A stretch of 58,602 bases of DNA from Bacteroidales bacterium (lineage in GTDB: Bacteria; Bacteroidota; Bacteroidia; Bacteroidales; F082), in the NCBI GenBank assembly GCA_024400425.1, contig JAKSMV010000022.1:1-58602 (forward strand), in the 5' to 3' direction. A program made the translations under genes and the position numbers. The notes under the pieces are model-generated. The model saw nothing but the letters and a program-made list of their open reading frames with translations. It did not search any database and was not told the DNA's origin. Below, one piece after another: positions 51,724 to 58,602 of the stretch (its first letter is position 1; each line of letters begins with the position of its first letter).

Positions 51724-53406
51724 ATGGAAGAAAACACTACCAATTCGACACAAAACGAGATTTTCAAGCCCGTTGGACTTGACAAGCCAAACTATATCAA
51801 GGTCATCGGCGTTGGCGGTGGAGGAGGCAATGCCGTCAACCACATGATGGAAGAAGGTATTCAAGGCGTTGACTTCGTGCTTTGCAACACCGACCACCAA
51901 GCCCTCATGCGCAGCAGTGTGAAGACCACTGTTCACCTTGGTCAGCGCGAACTCGGAGCAGGCAACGACCCCAACATTGGTCGCCAAGCTGCAGAGATGA
52001 GCCAAGACGAAATCATGGAGCTGTTCGACGAGAACACGAAAATGGTGTTCGTCACAGCAGGCATGGGTGGCGGAACCGGCACTGGTGCTGCACCTGTCGT
52101 CGCCAAACTCGCCAAAGAAAAAGGCATCCTTACCGTCGGCATCGTCACCATGCCTATGGAAAGAGAAGGACGCCGCCGCAAGTTGCAAGCCCTCGAAGGC
52201 ATCGAAGAACTGAAGAAATGCGTCGATACGCTCATCCTCATCAGCACCGACAAACTCCGTGACCAATACGGCAACATGAAACTCTCCGAAGCCTTCCGCA
52301 AAGCCGATGACGTGCTCACCACCGCCGCCAAAGGCATCGCCGAAATCATTACCGTTCCAGGTTATGTCAACGTTGACTTTGAAGATGTCACAACCGTCAT
52401 GAAAAACAGTGGCAGAGCCATCATGGGTTCAGGAGTAGCAGAAGGCGAAGGACGTGCCGAGAAAGCCATCAAGGCTGCTATCCACTCACCTTTGCTCAAC
52501 GACTCGAACATCGAAGGCGCCAAAAACATCCTTCTGTATATCACCTCTGGTGCCGAAGAAGTTTCGTTGGACGAAGTCGATGATATCCTTGAAATCGCGC
52601 AGACAGCATGTGGAAACAACTCAGATGTCATTTGGGGTAATGGCACCGACGAAAATCTTGGCGATGCTCTTTGTGTCACACTGATAGCCACCGGTTTTGA
52701 ACAAGAAAGAAGCGTTGCAAAACCTGTTCAGCCCGCAAAAGCAGAATCAAATGGAGCAGCACCTTCTGGAAAGAAAATCATCTACGGACTAGATGGCAAG
52801 CCTATCGACAATGAGCCTAAGGCAACACCTGAAACTAGGCAAGAAGAGCCAGCACGGGAAACTGTAGCCGAGACAATGCCACAAGCCGAAACGCAAGACA
52901 AGGTCATCCGTCACTCACTCTACAGCGAACCAGAACCTGAAGAAAATCAAGATAGTCTGGACGAACCCGTGTTTAATCCACCGATGCCAGCACCAAGCAG
53001 TCCATCAATGCCCACATTGGATTCAGAGCCCGTTTCGAAGCCAAGAGAGTCGCACACCGTAAAACGTTACGACAATCCATTCCGCCAAAGCAATGACGAT
53101 GAAGGCTTTGAAATCACTTCACGAATCATGACGCAGCAGGAAGTGGAGACCAAAGCACAAGAAACCGTCGTGATGGAATTACAGAAAAATGAAATCGACC
53201 CCATGGCAGAACTTAAGAGGCAACGTCTCAGAGCTCTCAGCATGAACTTCAGGACACAACGTGGACTCGAAGAACTTGAAAGTCAGCCTGCTTACCTGCG
53301 CCGCGACATGAGCATCAAGGAAACCGACGATGACATCTCGCGCTATTCAAGCTCACAAAACGGAATCAGTTCTGCAAATTCATTCCTTCATGACAACGTG
53401 GATTGA
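51724..53406 (+). CDS. ftsZ: Tubulin-like division GTPase FtsZ
   Basis: 560 residues, long for FtsZ because of a ~190-residue Pro/Glu-rich C-terminal extension usual in Bacteroidetes. The GTPase core has GVGGGGGNAVNHM (about 30), the tubulin signature GGGTGTGAAPV (116-126) and DVTTVMKNSGRAIMG. The tail contains PEPEENQDS and a terminal SRYSSSQNGISSA segment that may hold the FtsA-binding motif. The next gene starts within the last 17 bp of ftsZ. Confidence 0.97.
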   Translation: MEENTTNSTQNEIFKPVGLDKPNYIKVIGVGGGGGNAVNHMMEEGIQGVDFVLCNTDHQALMRSSVKTTVHLGQRELGAGNDPNIGRQAAEMSQDEIMELFDENTKMVFVTAGMGGGTGTGAAPVVAKLAKEKGILTVGIVTMPMEREGRRRKLQALEGIEELKKCVDTLILISTDKLRDQYGNMKLSEAFRKADDVLTTAAKGIAEIITVPGYVNVDFEDVTTVMKNSGRAIMGSGVAEGEGRAEKAIKAAIHSPLLNDSNIEGAKNILLYITSGAEEVSLDEVDDILEIAQTACGNNSDVIWGNGTDENLGDALCVTLIATGFEQERSVAKPVQPAKAESNGAAPSGKKIIYGLDGKPIDNEPKATPETRQEEPARETVAETMPQAETQDKVIRHSLYSEPEPEENQDSLDEPVFNPPMPAPSSPSMPTLDSEPVSKPRESHTVKRYDNPFRQSNDDEGFEITSRIMTQQEVETKAQETVVMELQKNEIDPMAELKRQRLRALSMNFRTQRGLEELESQPAYLRRDMSIKETDDDISRYSSSQNGISSANSFLHDNVD

Positions 53407-55624
53407 ACATAAAAAATCCATCCTACTCACACTACTTTTAAGTGTAGCCTACCTCGCTCAATCACAGAGTCTTAAGCTCAATTTCGAGGAAGGCTACACC
53501 TTTCCTTCATTCGTTAACAACATAAAAATCGTTACAGATAGTTCTGCCTTCGAAGGAACTCACGTTTGCCTTTGCGACTCACTTTATGAATATGGTTTAG
53601 GCTTTGAAATCGAACCCGATAAAGATTTTCCCAAGCAAAACATCGGTATAGACTACAGTTTTTGGTTCAAGATTGACGACACGATAACCCAAGCCAAACT
53701 CGTGTTCGACATCGCGGGCGAAAACGGCAATGCCTATTGGCAAGGTTACGACTTGGCCAACTATCAAACAGCGCCAGGCAAATGGTCGGAACTGAAACTC
53801 AGCCTCCATTTCCCATTTGACTATCTTCGCTCAAACAAACTCAAGGCCTACCTCTGGAATCCAAGCCACAACCGCATCCTCATCGACCGAGTCAACATTG
53901 AAATCAAAGGCGAAACGCAGCCAAGCTACCAACCAGAAAACGATTCCGAGAATCTGATTATCAAGCCATTCGTCGAATACATCAACGCAGATGGCGACAC
54001 ACTCACCGACCCATCAATCATGGAATCACGCGAAATGATAAGCATCAATGATGGCAAAATGGAGTTCAGCACTGAAGCGACTTTCAAGGAAGATGTCAGA
54101 TTACTTCGCCTCGCTTACCTAATGCGCTTGCCCGATGGCCAACTCACCATCTACCGTCGCAACCAATGCGTTGACACAAGCAATTACCAAAATGCCTATT
54201 ATCTTGACCGCGAAGGTTTTATGATCGAAACCGACAGCATCATCTATGCAACCTACCACAATCTCGGCATCTCATCGCTGCAAATCGATATCGAAAAACG
54301 CACCGCGTGCTTCAACATCGACTATTGGCGCGACCACCCATTGATGCATTACCCATTGGACAACGACACGCTGGACTATTTCGTTGACATTTCCTATCGG
54401 AATATCAGAAAAGGCGAAAGCCTTAAAGGCAATTTCACGATTTTCAGCAATCACACGACCAACGAATTGCCACGCATCATGCCCGTTTGGAACGGCTACG
54501 AATCAGCCTTCATCTTCACCGAACACGCCGACTGGACTGATATCAACACACATCGAGCTGTGCTTTTCGGCAACGCAAACATCACAAATCCAGAGGAATC
54601 CGTTGGAGGATTTGCTTACTTTGGCATTCCCGTGACAAAAAGCGTGTTCTACAACAACCCAGACAACATCACGAATAACGAGGCGCCAAAAGGCAGTTTT
54701 TCATCCCCAATCGAGACTGTCAAAACCGACCGCGATTTCTACAAATTGCTTAAGTTGCTGAAAAATATCGGATTCGACATTTGCCTTCACACGCCCGAAA
54801 TCTACACAACCGAAAGAAGCAATCTCAAGGATGCACTCAGGTTCATGCGCAGGCAATTCGACTCACCTTCGTGGATCGACCATGGCTACAACAATACCGA
54901 AATCCACAACCGCGAAAACCTCGTTTGCGATGCACTTCAACCTGACTCGCCACAATATGCTGTCGATTTGTGGAAGAAAAACAAGGTCAAATACTTATGG
55001 AACGCCTACTATGAAGAAAACCGCATGGACGACTATTGCTTCGACGGTCACTTCACGCAGCCATACGATGGCTTTGGCGATGCCTTGCCTAACCGACAAA
55101 TCACCACTTTACCTAACGATGACGCTTTCCTACTATGGGCAACGCCTTCAACCTTAGAAGTGAAAAACGACAATGAATGGTATTATTTCTTCAGTCAAAA
55201 TCGGTTACAGCATCTTGTTGACAATCATGTCGTTTTCATCACGCACACCTATCCTGCATGGACCGATTCACAACGCGGATTTTGGCAATACAACGAGAAC
55301 GGTACGGCAGTTGCAGATCCAGGATTCAACTTCGCCTTGCAGCAAATCGCTGACTTACGGGAAACGAAACAGATGCTCCCAACCACCATTAGCCAATACC
55401 TCAGTTACCACGAAAAACTGCTTAAAATAAGTTACGAAATACAACCCGACGGCAGCATCCAACTCACCAACCATGGCGAAGCCATCGAAGGACTCACACT
55501 GATTTGCAAACAACCCATCGAGGTGGAAAACAAGCACATAGACTTCAGGAAAGTTGGAGACGAATACCTCATTTGGTTCAACCTCGACAAACACGAAACA
55601 GCAAACATAAGATTCAGACAATGA
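53390..55624 (+). CDS. Secreted 744-residue protein of unknown function (deacetylase-like features)
   Basis: A signal peptide (LLTLLLSVAYLAQSQ, about residues 11-26) precedes a jelly-roll-like beta domain (about 27-190; FWFKIDDTITQAKLVFDIAGE), a second beta domain (about 200-370), and a C-terminal (about 390-690) segment with AFIFTEHADWTDINTHR, KSVFYNN, GFDICLHTPEIY and PSWIDHGYNN. The HxxD-like and HTP/DHG motifs resemble NodB-type deacetylase barrels, but the match is weak and I do not assert catalysis. The frame begins at 53330; Met at 53390 gives the signal peptide. It overlaps ftsZ by 17 bp and purN by 4 bp, so it is translationally coupled to both. Confidence 0.6.
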   Translation: MTTWIEHKKSILLTLLLSVAYLAQSQSLKLNFEEGYTFPSFVNNIKIVTDSSAFEGTHVCLCDSLYEYGLGFEIEPDKDFPKQNIGIDYSFWFKIDDTITQAKLVFDIAGENGNAYWQGYDLANYQTAPGKWSELKLSLHFPFDYLRSNKLKAYLWNPSHNRILIDRVNIEIKGETQPSYQPENDSENLIIKPFVEYINADGDTLTDPSIMESREMISINDGKMEFSTEATFKEDVRLLRLAYLMRLPDGQLTIYRRNQCVDTSNYQNAYYLDREGFMIETDSIIYATYHNLGISSLQIDIEKRTACFNIDYWRDHPLMHYPLDNDTLDYFVDISYRNIRKGESLKGNFTIFSNHTTNELPRIMPVWNGYESAFIFTEHADWTDINTHRAVLFGNANITNPEESVGGFAYFGIPVTKSVFYNNPDNITNNEAPKGSFSSPIETVKTDRDFYKLLKLLKNIGFDICLHTPEIYTTERSNLKDALRFMRRQFDSPSWIDHGYNNTEIHNRENLVCDALQPDSPQYAVDLWKKNKVKYLWNAYYEENRMDDYCFDGHFTQPYDGFGDALPNRQITTLPNDDAFLLWATPSTLEVKNDNEWYYFFSQNRLQHLVDNHVVFITHTYPAWTDSQRGFWQYNENGTAVADPGFNFALQQIADLRETKQMLPTTISQYLSYHEKLLKISYEIQPDGSIQLTNHGEAIEGLTLICKQPIEVENKHIDFRKVGDEYLIWFNLDKHETANIRFRQ

Positions 55625-56187
55625 AAAGGATATCAATTTTCGTATCAGGCAATGGCACCAACCTGCAACGCATTGCCGAATATTTCGCCAACGACCCAGA
55701 AGTGGAAATAGCCAATGTGGTCTGCAACAACCCCAAAGCCTACTCCATCGAGCGTGCCCACAATCTCGGCCTTCCCTTGCGCATGGTCACGAAGAAGGAA
55801 TTCAACGAAGAGGCCTTCACCCAAGAAATGATTGCCCTCAATCCCGACCTCATCGTTCTGGCTGGTTTCCTACTCCATCTTCCGGATTGCCTCATCAAAG
55901 CCTTCCCCAAAAGAATCATCAACATACATCCAGCTTTGTTGCCAAAATATGGCGGGAAAGGCTTCTATGGCGAGCATGTCCATCAAGCAGTGGTGGCAGC
56001 AAAAGAACCTGTTTCAGGCATCACAATCCATTATGTGAACGAAATCTACGACAGCGGCGAAATCATTTTCCAAGCCCAATGTCGGCTTGACAAGGATGAA
56101 ACGCCCGACACCCTGGCAGCCAAAATCCACCAACTGGAACAAACCCATTTTCCAGTCATCATCGAGAAAGTATTAAAAGCAAAATAA
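55621..56187 (+). CDS. purN: Phosphoribosylglycinamide formyltransferase (PurN)
   Basis: 188 residues; transfers a formyl group from 10-formyl-THF to GAR in purine synthesis. FVSGNGTNLQRI (N-terminal nucleotide site), LIVLAGFLLHLP, INIHPALLPKYGGKG with the catalytic Asn/His, GITIHYVNEIYDSGEII with the conserved Asp. Start ATG at 55621 overlaps the previous TGA (ATGA). Normal size for PurN. Confidence 0.96.
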   Translation: MKRISIFVSGNGTNLQRIAEYFANDPEVEIANVVCNNPKAYSIERAHNLGLPLRMVTKKEFNEEAFTQEMIALNPDLIVLAGFLLHLPDCLIKAFPKRIINIHPALLPKYGGKGFYGEHVHQAVVAAKEPVSGITIHYVNEIYDSGEIIFQAQCRLDKDETPDTLAAKIHQLEQTHFPVIIEKVLKAK

Positions 56188-56225
56188 TATGAGGGAGCAC
56201 CTCTAACACCGCAACGAAACAATAG

Positions 56226-56804
56226 TCAGATTTCTTTCAGGAAAGCAATTAGTTTCTGCGTGGCTCTGCCACGGTGACTTATCTCGTTCTTGACGCTATG
56301 GCCAAGCTCAGCAAAGGTTTGGTCAAAGCCATCAGGAACGAAGATGGGGTCATAACCAAAGCCTTCGCCACCGCGTTGAACTTCGCTGATGCGTCCATCG
56401 CAGCGACCTTCAAACGTATATTTTTCCCCTTCCAAATTTAGCGCGATAATCGTACGGAAAGCGGCTTTGCGATTGGTCATGCCTTTCATTGCGGCCAGCA
56501 TCTTATCCACATTATCCTGGTAAGAGCAATGTTCGCCCGCATAGCGAGCCGAATACACGCCCGGAGCACCATTCAAGGCTTCCACTTCAAGTCCGGTGTC
56601 ATCTGCAAAGCAATCGACATGATAATTGTTCGTCACAAAATCAGCCTTGATGTTGGCATTCTCGTCTAATGTAGTTCCGTCTTCAACAATATCTTCATGG
56701 CAACCAATATCATCGAGGCCGATCACTTCATAAAGTCCCGCCATGATTTCGCGCATTTCTTGCAGTTTGTTCTTGTTGTGTGTTGCAAATACGATTTGTT
56801 TCAT
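56226..56804 (-). CDS. rdgB: Non-canonical purine NTP pyrophosphatase (RdgB/HAM1)
   Basis: 192 residues; hydrolyses dITP, dXTP and ITP to the monophosphates, keeping them out of DNA. ATHNKNKLQEMREIM at the start, GTTLDENANIKA, FADDTGLEVEALNGAPGVYSARYAG and GGEGFGYDPIF are all family signatures; SHRGRA is near the end. Leftward pair with ung, 1 bp between the ung stop and its start. Confidence 0.96.
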   Translation of the reverse strand: MKQIVFATHNKNKLQEMREIMAGLYEVIGLDDIGCHEDIVEDGTTLDENANIKADFVTNNYHVDCFADDTGLEVEALNGAPGVYSARYAGEHCSYQDNVDKMLAAMKGMTNRKAAFRTIIALNLEGEKYTFEGRCDGRISEVQRGGEGFGYDPIFVPDGFDQTFAELGHSVKNEISHRGRATQKLIAFLKEI

Positions 56805-56805
56805 A

Positions 56806-57483
56806 TTATAAGCTCCAATCTATAGGATTTATTCCATTCTGAATCAAGTAATTATTGGTTTTCGAAAAATGATGGCAACCAAAAAAGCCACGATAAGCCG
56901 ACAAGGGCGACGGGTGCACACTCTTTAATATCAGATGTTTGCCCGAATCAATCAACGATTGTTTAGCAATAGCATAGTTTCCCCAGAGGATGAACACCAG
57001 ATGTTCACGTTGCTCCGACAAGGCTCTGATGGCAGCATCAGTGAACTGTTCCCAACCATGGCACGAATGTGAAGCTGCCTGGCCAGCACGTACAGTAAGC
57101 GACGAATTGAGCAACAGGACTCCTTCCCTCGCCCACTTCTCAAGATTTCCCGAAGTTGCAATCGGAACACCCAAGTCGTCATGAAGTTCCTTGAATATGT
57201 TTTGCAGACTTGGCGGGAAAGCCACTCCATCAGGCACCGAGAACGACAAGCCATGAGCCTGACCTGGCCCGTGATAAGGGTCTTGGCCTAAGATAACAAC
57301 CTTCACCATATCGAAAGGCGTAAGGTTGAAAGCATTGAAAATCAATGGTCCAGGTGGATAAACCAGGTATTGTCTTTTCTCATTTATCAAGAAGGATTTC
57401 AGCTCGGCAAAGTAAGGTGCCTCAAACTGTGGGAGAAGCACACGATACCAACTTTCATCGATGTTAGGTTTTCTTATTTCCAT
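56806..57483 (-). CDS. ung: Uracil-DNA glycosylase
   Basis: 225 residues; removes uracil from DNA in base-excision repair. [18 protein letters not shown] with the catalytic Asp68, [27 protein letters not shown] and the DNA-minor-groove loop [11 protein letters not shown]. Normal length. It and rdgB together form a small leftward nucleotide-hygiene operon. Confidence 0.97.
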   Translation of the reverse strand: MEIRKPNIDESWYRVLLPQFEAPYFAELKSFLINEKRQYLVYPPGPLIFNAFNLTPFDMVKVVILGQDPYHGPGQAHGLSFSVPDGVAFPPSLQNIFKELHDDLGVPIATSGNLEKWAREGVLLLNSSLTVRAGQAASHSCHGWEQFTDAAIRALSEQREHLVFILWGNYAIAKQSLIDSGKHLILKSVHPSPLSAYRGFFGCHHFSKTNNYLIQNGINPIDWSL

Positions 57484-57558
57484 AGCGATAAAATATTATG
57501 CAAAGATGGAAATAATTTCGATAAAAAGTCGTTACTTTGCAAATCAATTTTTCACACT

Positions 57559-57690
57559 ATGAAGAAAAAGTTAGCCATTGCACTTTTGATAGCCTTTATT
57601 TCAGGTATCGTGATGTCGTCATGCAAATCAAATTCAGGTTGCCCTAACTACGGCGAAGCACACAAATACCAGAAAGAGACTCGTTATTAA
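57559..57690 (+). CDS. 43-residue lipoprotein
   Basis: MKKKLAIALLIAFISGIVMS, then SC: lipobox MSSC with Cys22. The mature peptide is only 22 residues (CKSNSGCPNYGEAHKYQKET then RY), Tyr- and Lys-rich with one internal Cys. The frame is open from 57370, but the signal peptide fixes the start at 57559. A -7-like TTACTTTG lies at 57532-57539. It is 24 bp before the next gene and probably co-transcribed. Function unknown. Confidence 0.7.
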   Translation: MKKKLAIALLIAFISGIVMSSCKSNSGCPNYGEAHKYQKETRY

Positions 57691-57714
57691 CACTGGTGAA
57701 CGGAGGCATTAACC

Positions 57715-58509
57715 ATGATTGCCCACCGAAGACCGGTTTCACGTTTCATGTTACTCGCCCTTTTCGGGACGAGTTTTTTGAGTTTACAGGCACAAGAAAT
57801 AGACATTGCAGCCAAAGATGACAAACCCTTGGAAGAAAAACTGATTTACACGAAACAGAGTAACGGCTTTGTTTCGATGAACTCACGCGGTTTCTCAGGA
57901 GGCTTCAAGATTGGGGAAATCAAGAATATCTACACCACAACCCAATGGGAATTCGAAATCGCATCCATCCATTCGTTGAAGGAAATCAAGACCATCAACA
58001 CCACTCAATATAGATTGCGACCATACGTATATGGCAAACTGAATTACGCATTTGCATTACGGGTTGGTTATGGGGCAGAGAAACGTATTTATGGCAAACC
58101 CTATTGGGGCGGTGTCGAGATGCGCTGGAACTACGAAGCCGGTGCATCACTAGCTATTCAAAAACCATATTACTATTACGTAATTGTATATGAAATGGGA
58201 AGCGATGGCACCTATAACGAGGTCATAGCGGAACAGACATTCGAAAACAAGAGCCAATGGAGAGACATCTTGGGACGTTCATCGTTTTTCAAAGGATTTG
58301 ATAAGTTATCGCTCTCGCCAGGCATCCATGCAAAGACAGGTTTCAGTTTCGATTTTTCCAAATCGCGCACAAGAATCAATGCCGTCAACGTAGGAGCCAT
58401 AGCTGAATATTACCCAATCGGCATTTCAATCATGGATTCAGAACGCCATAAAATGGTTTTCCTAACCTTCTACGTTTCCTATAATTGGGGTTCACGTTAC
58501 AACAGATAA
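57715..58509 (+). CDS. Predicted outer-membrane beta-strand-rich protein
   Basis: 264 residues. A signal peptide (about residues 10-27; FMLLALFGTSFLSLQAQ) precedes a protein of alternating aromatic/hydrophobic strands (RLRPYVYGKLNYAFALRVGY, VEMRWNYEAGASLAIQ, PYYYYVIVYE, HAKTGFSFDFSKS, VFLTFYVSYNW), a pattern of small outer-membrane barrels. It ends ...YNWGSRYNR, without the usual terminal Phe. I do not recognise the family. Start ATG at 57715 is preceded by GGAGG about 10 bp upstream. The pairing with the small lipoprotein suggests an envelope complex, by inference. Confidence 0.6.
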   Translation: MIAHRRPVSRFMLLALFGTSFLSLQAQEIDIAAKDDKPLEEKLIYTKQSNGFVSMNSRGFSGGFKIGEIKNIYTTTQWEFEIASIHSLKEIKTINTTQYRLRPYVYGKLNYAFALRVGYGAEKRIYGKPYWGGVEMRWNYEAGASLAIQKPYYYYVIVYEMGSDGTYNEVIAEQTFENKSQWRDILGRSSFFKGFDKLSLSPGIHAKTGFSFDFSKSRTRINAVNVGAIAEYYPIGISIMDSERHKMVFLTFYVSYNWGSRYNR

Positions 58510-58510
58510 T

Positions 58511-58538
58511 GTAGAGACGCACCATGGTGCGTCTCTAC
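58511..58538. repeat. Perfect 28-bp palindrome, copy 2
   Basis: GTAGAGACGCACCA followed by its exact inverse (14-bp half), 2 bp after the stop of the outer-membrane protein gene. The same element in decayed form is at 13179-13206. Confidence 0.6.
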
Positions 58539-58552
58539 AATTAAACACACAA

Positions 58553-58590
58553 AAAAGGCCGTCCCGAATGGGGCGACCTTTTGTTTTTTG
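58553..58590 (+). terminator. Terminator of the lipoprotein/outer-membrane gene pair
   Basis: AAAAGGCCGTCCC, loop GAAT, GGGGCGACCTTTT (with one mismatch and a wobble), then TTGTTTTTTG. It follows the palindromic repeat. Confidence 0.65.
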
Positions 58591-58602
58591 TTGTCCGTAG
58601 AG

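Noticed and set aside
1..58602. CRISPR array, prophage, insertion sequence or integron
   Set aside because: No regularly spaced repeat, no transposase, integrase or phage structural gene, and no attC-like site was seen.

Overview
The window looks like chromosome from an uncultured or little-described member of the Bacteroidales (Bacteroidota). The evidence is a Bacteroidetes-type dcw cluster (mraZ to ftsZ, with a 421-residue MraY and a PBP carrying a PASTA domain), two giant secreted proteins ending in type IX secretion (T9SS) sorting domains, SusD/fimbrillin-style lipoproteins, a putative glycine-lipid acyltransferase pair, a DUF2723 membrane protein, and several promoters with the Bacteroidetes -7 box TAnnTTTG. 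I see no tRNA, rRNA, phage, transposase or CRISPR array.

Layout. 1-1.25 kb: a strongly structured, possibly pseudoknotted leader or RNA, then a family 2 glycosyltransferase. 1.4-9.9 kb: mfd, then a complete EcoRI-type restriction-modification pair on the minus strand (inserted, more A+T-rich), then a DUF2723 membrane protein. 9.9-19.4 kb: lgt, a DUF1648 membrane protein, an ECF sigma/anti-sigma pair, a lipoprotein beta-mannosidase, cutC, and an alcohol/aldehyde dehydrogenase pair.

19.4-33.0 kb is the accessory part. Two related cassettes, each a T9SS-exported GLUG-repeat protein plus a small (83-89 residue) protein with a P-L-G-x-G / hydrophobic / poly-Lys C-terminus, flank a 51-residue leaderless peptide gene, a 702-residue fimbrillin-like lipoprotein and an AraC regulator. 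The cassettes have opposite gene order and end in near-identical GGAGAGGCGC terminators. I infer a surface-adhesion island built by duplication.

33.1-38.3 kb: mutS2, a small YeaQ/YmgE-type membrane protein, and a minus-strand operon of an acyltransferase pair (glycine-lipid type) and engB. 38.5-53.4 kb: the dcw cluster in tight, mostly overlapping order mraZ-rsmH-ftsL-ftsI-murE-mraY-[murD fragment]-ftsW-murG-murC-ftsQ-ftsA-ftsZ, preceded by two 14-bp direct repeats that look like the MraZ operator. The striking point is that the murD position holds an intact 187-codon gene that encodes only the C-terminal domain of MurD: the UDP-binding and ATPase domains are gone, with just 32 bp between mraY and it. 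53.4-58.6 kb: a secreted protein of unknown function overlapping ftsZ and purN, then purN, rdgB, ung, a 43-residue lipoprotein and a probable outer-membrane protein.

All family assignments come from reading the translated sequence and from memory of the families; no searches were run.
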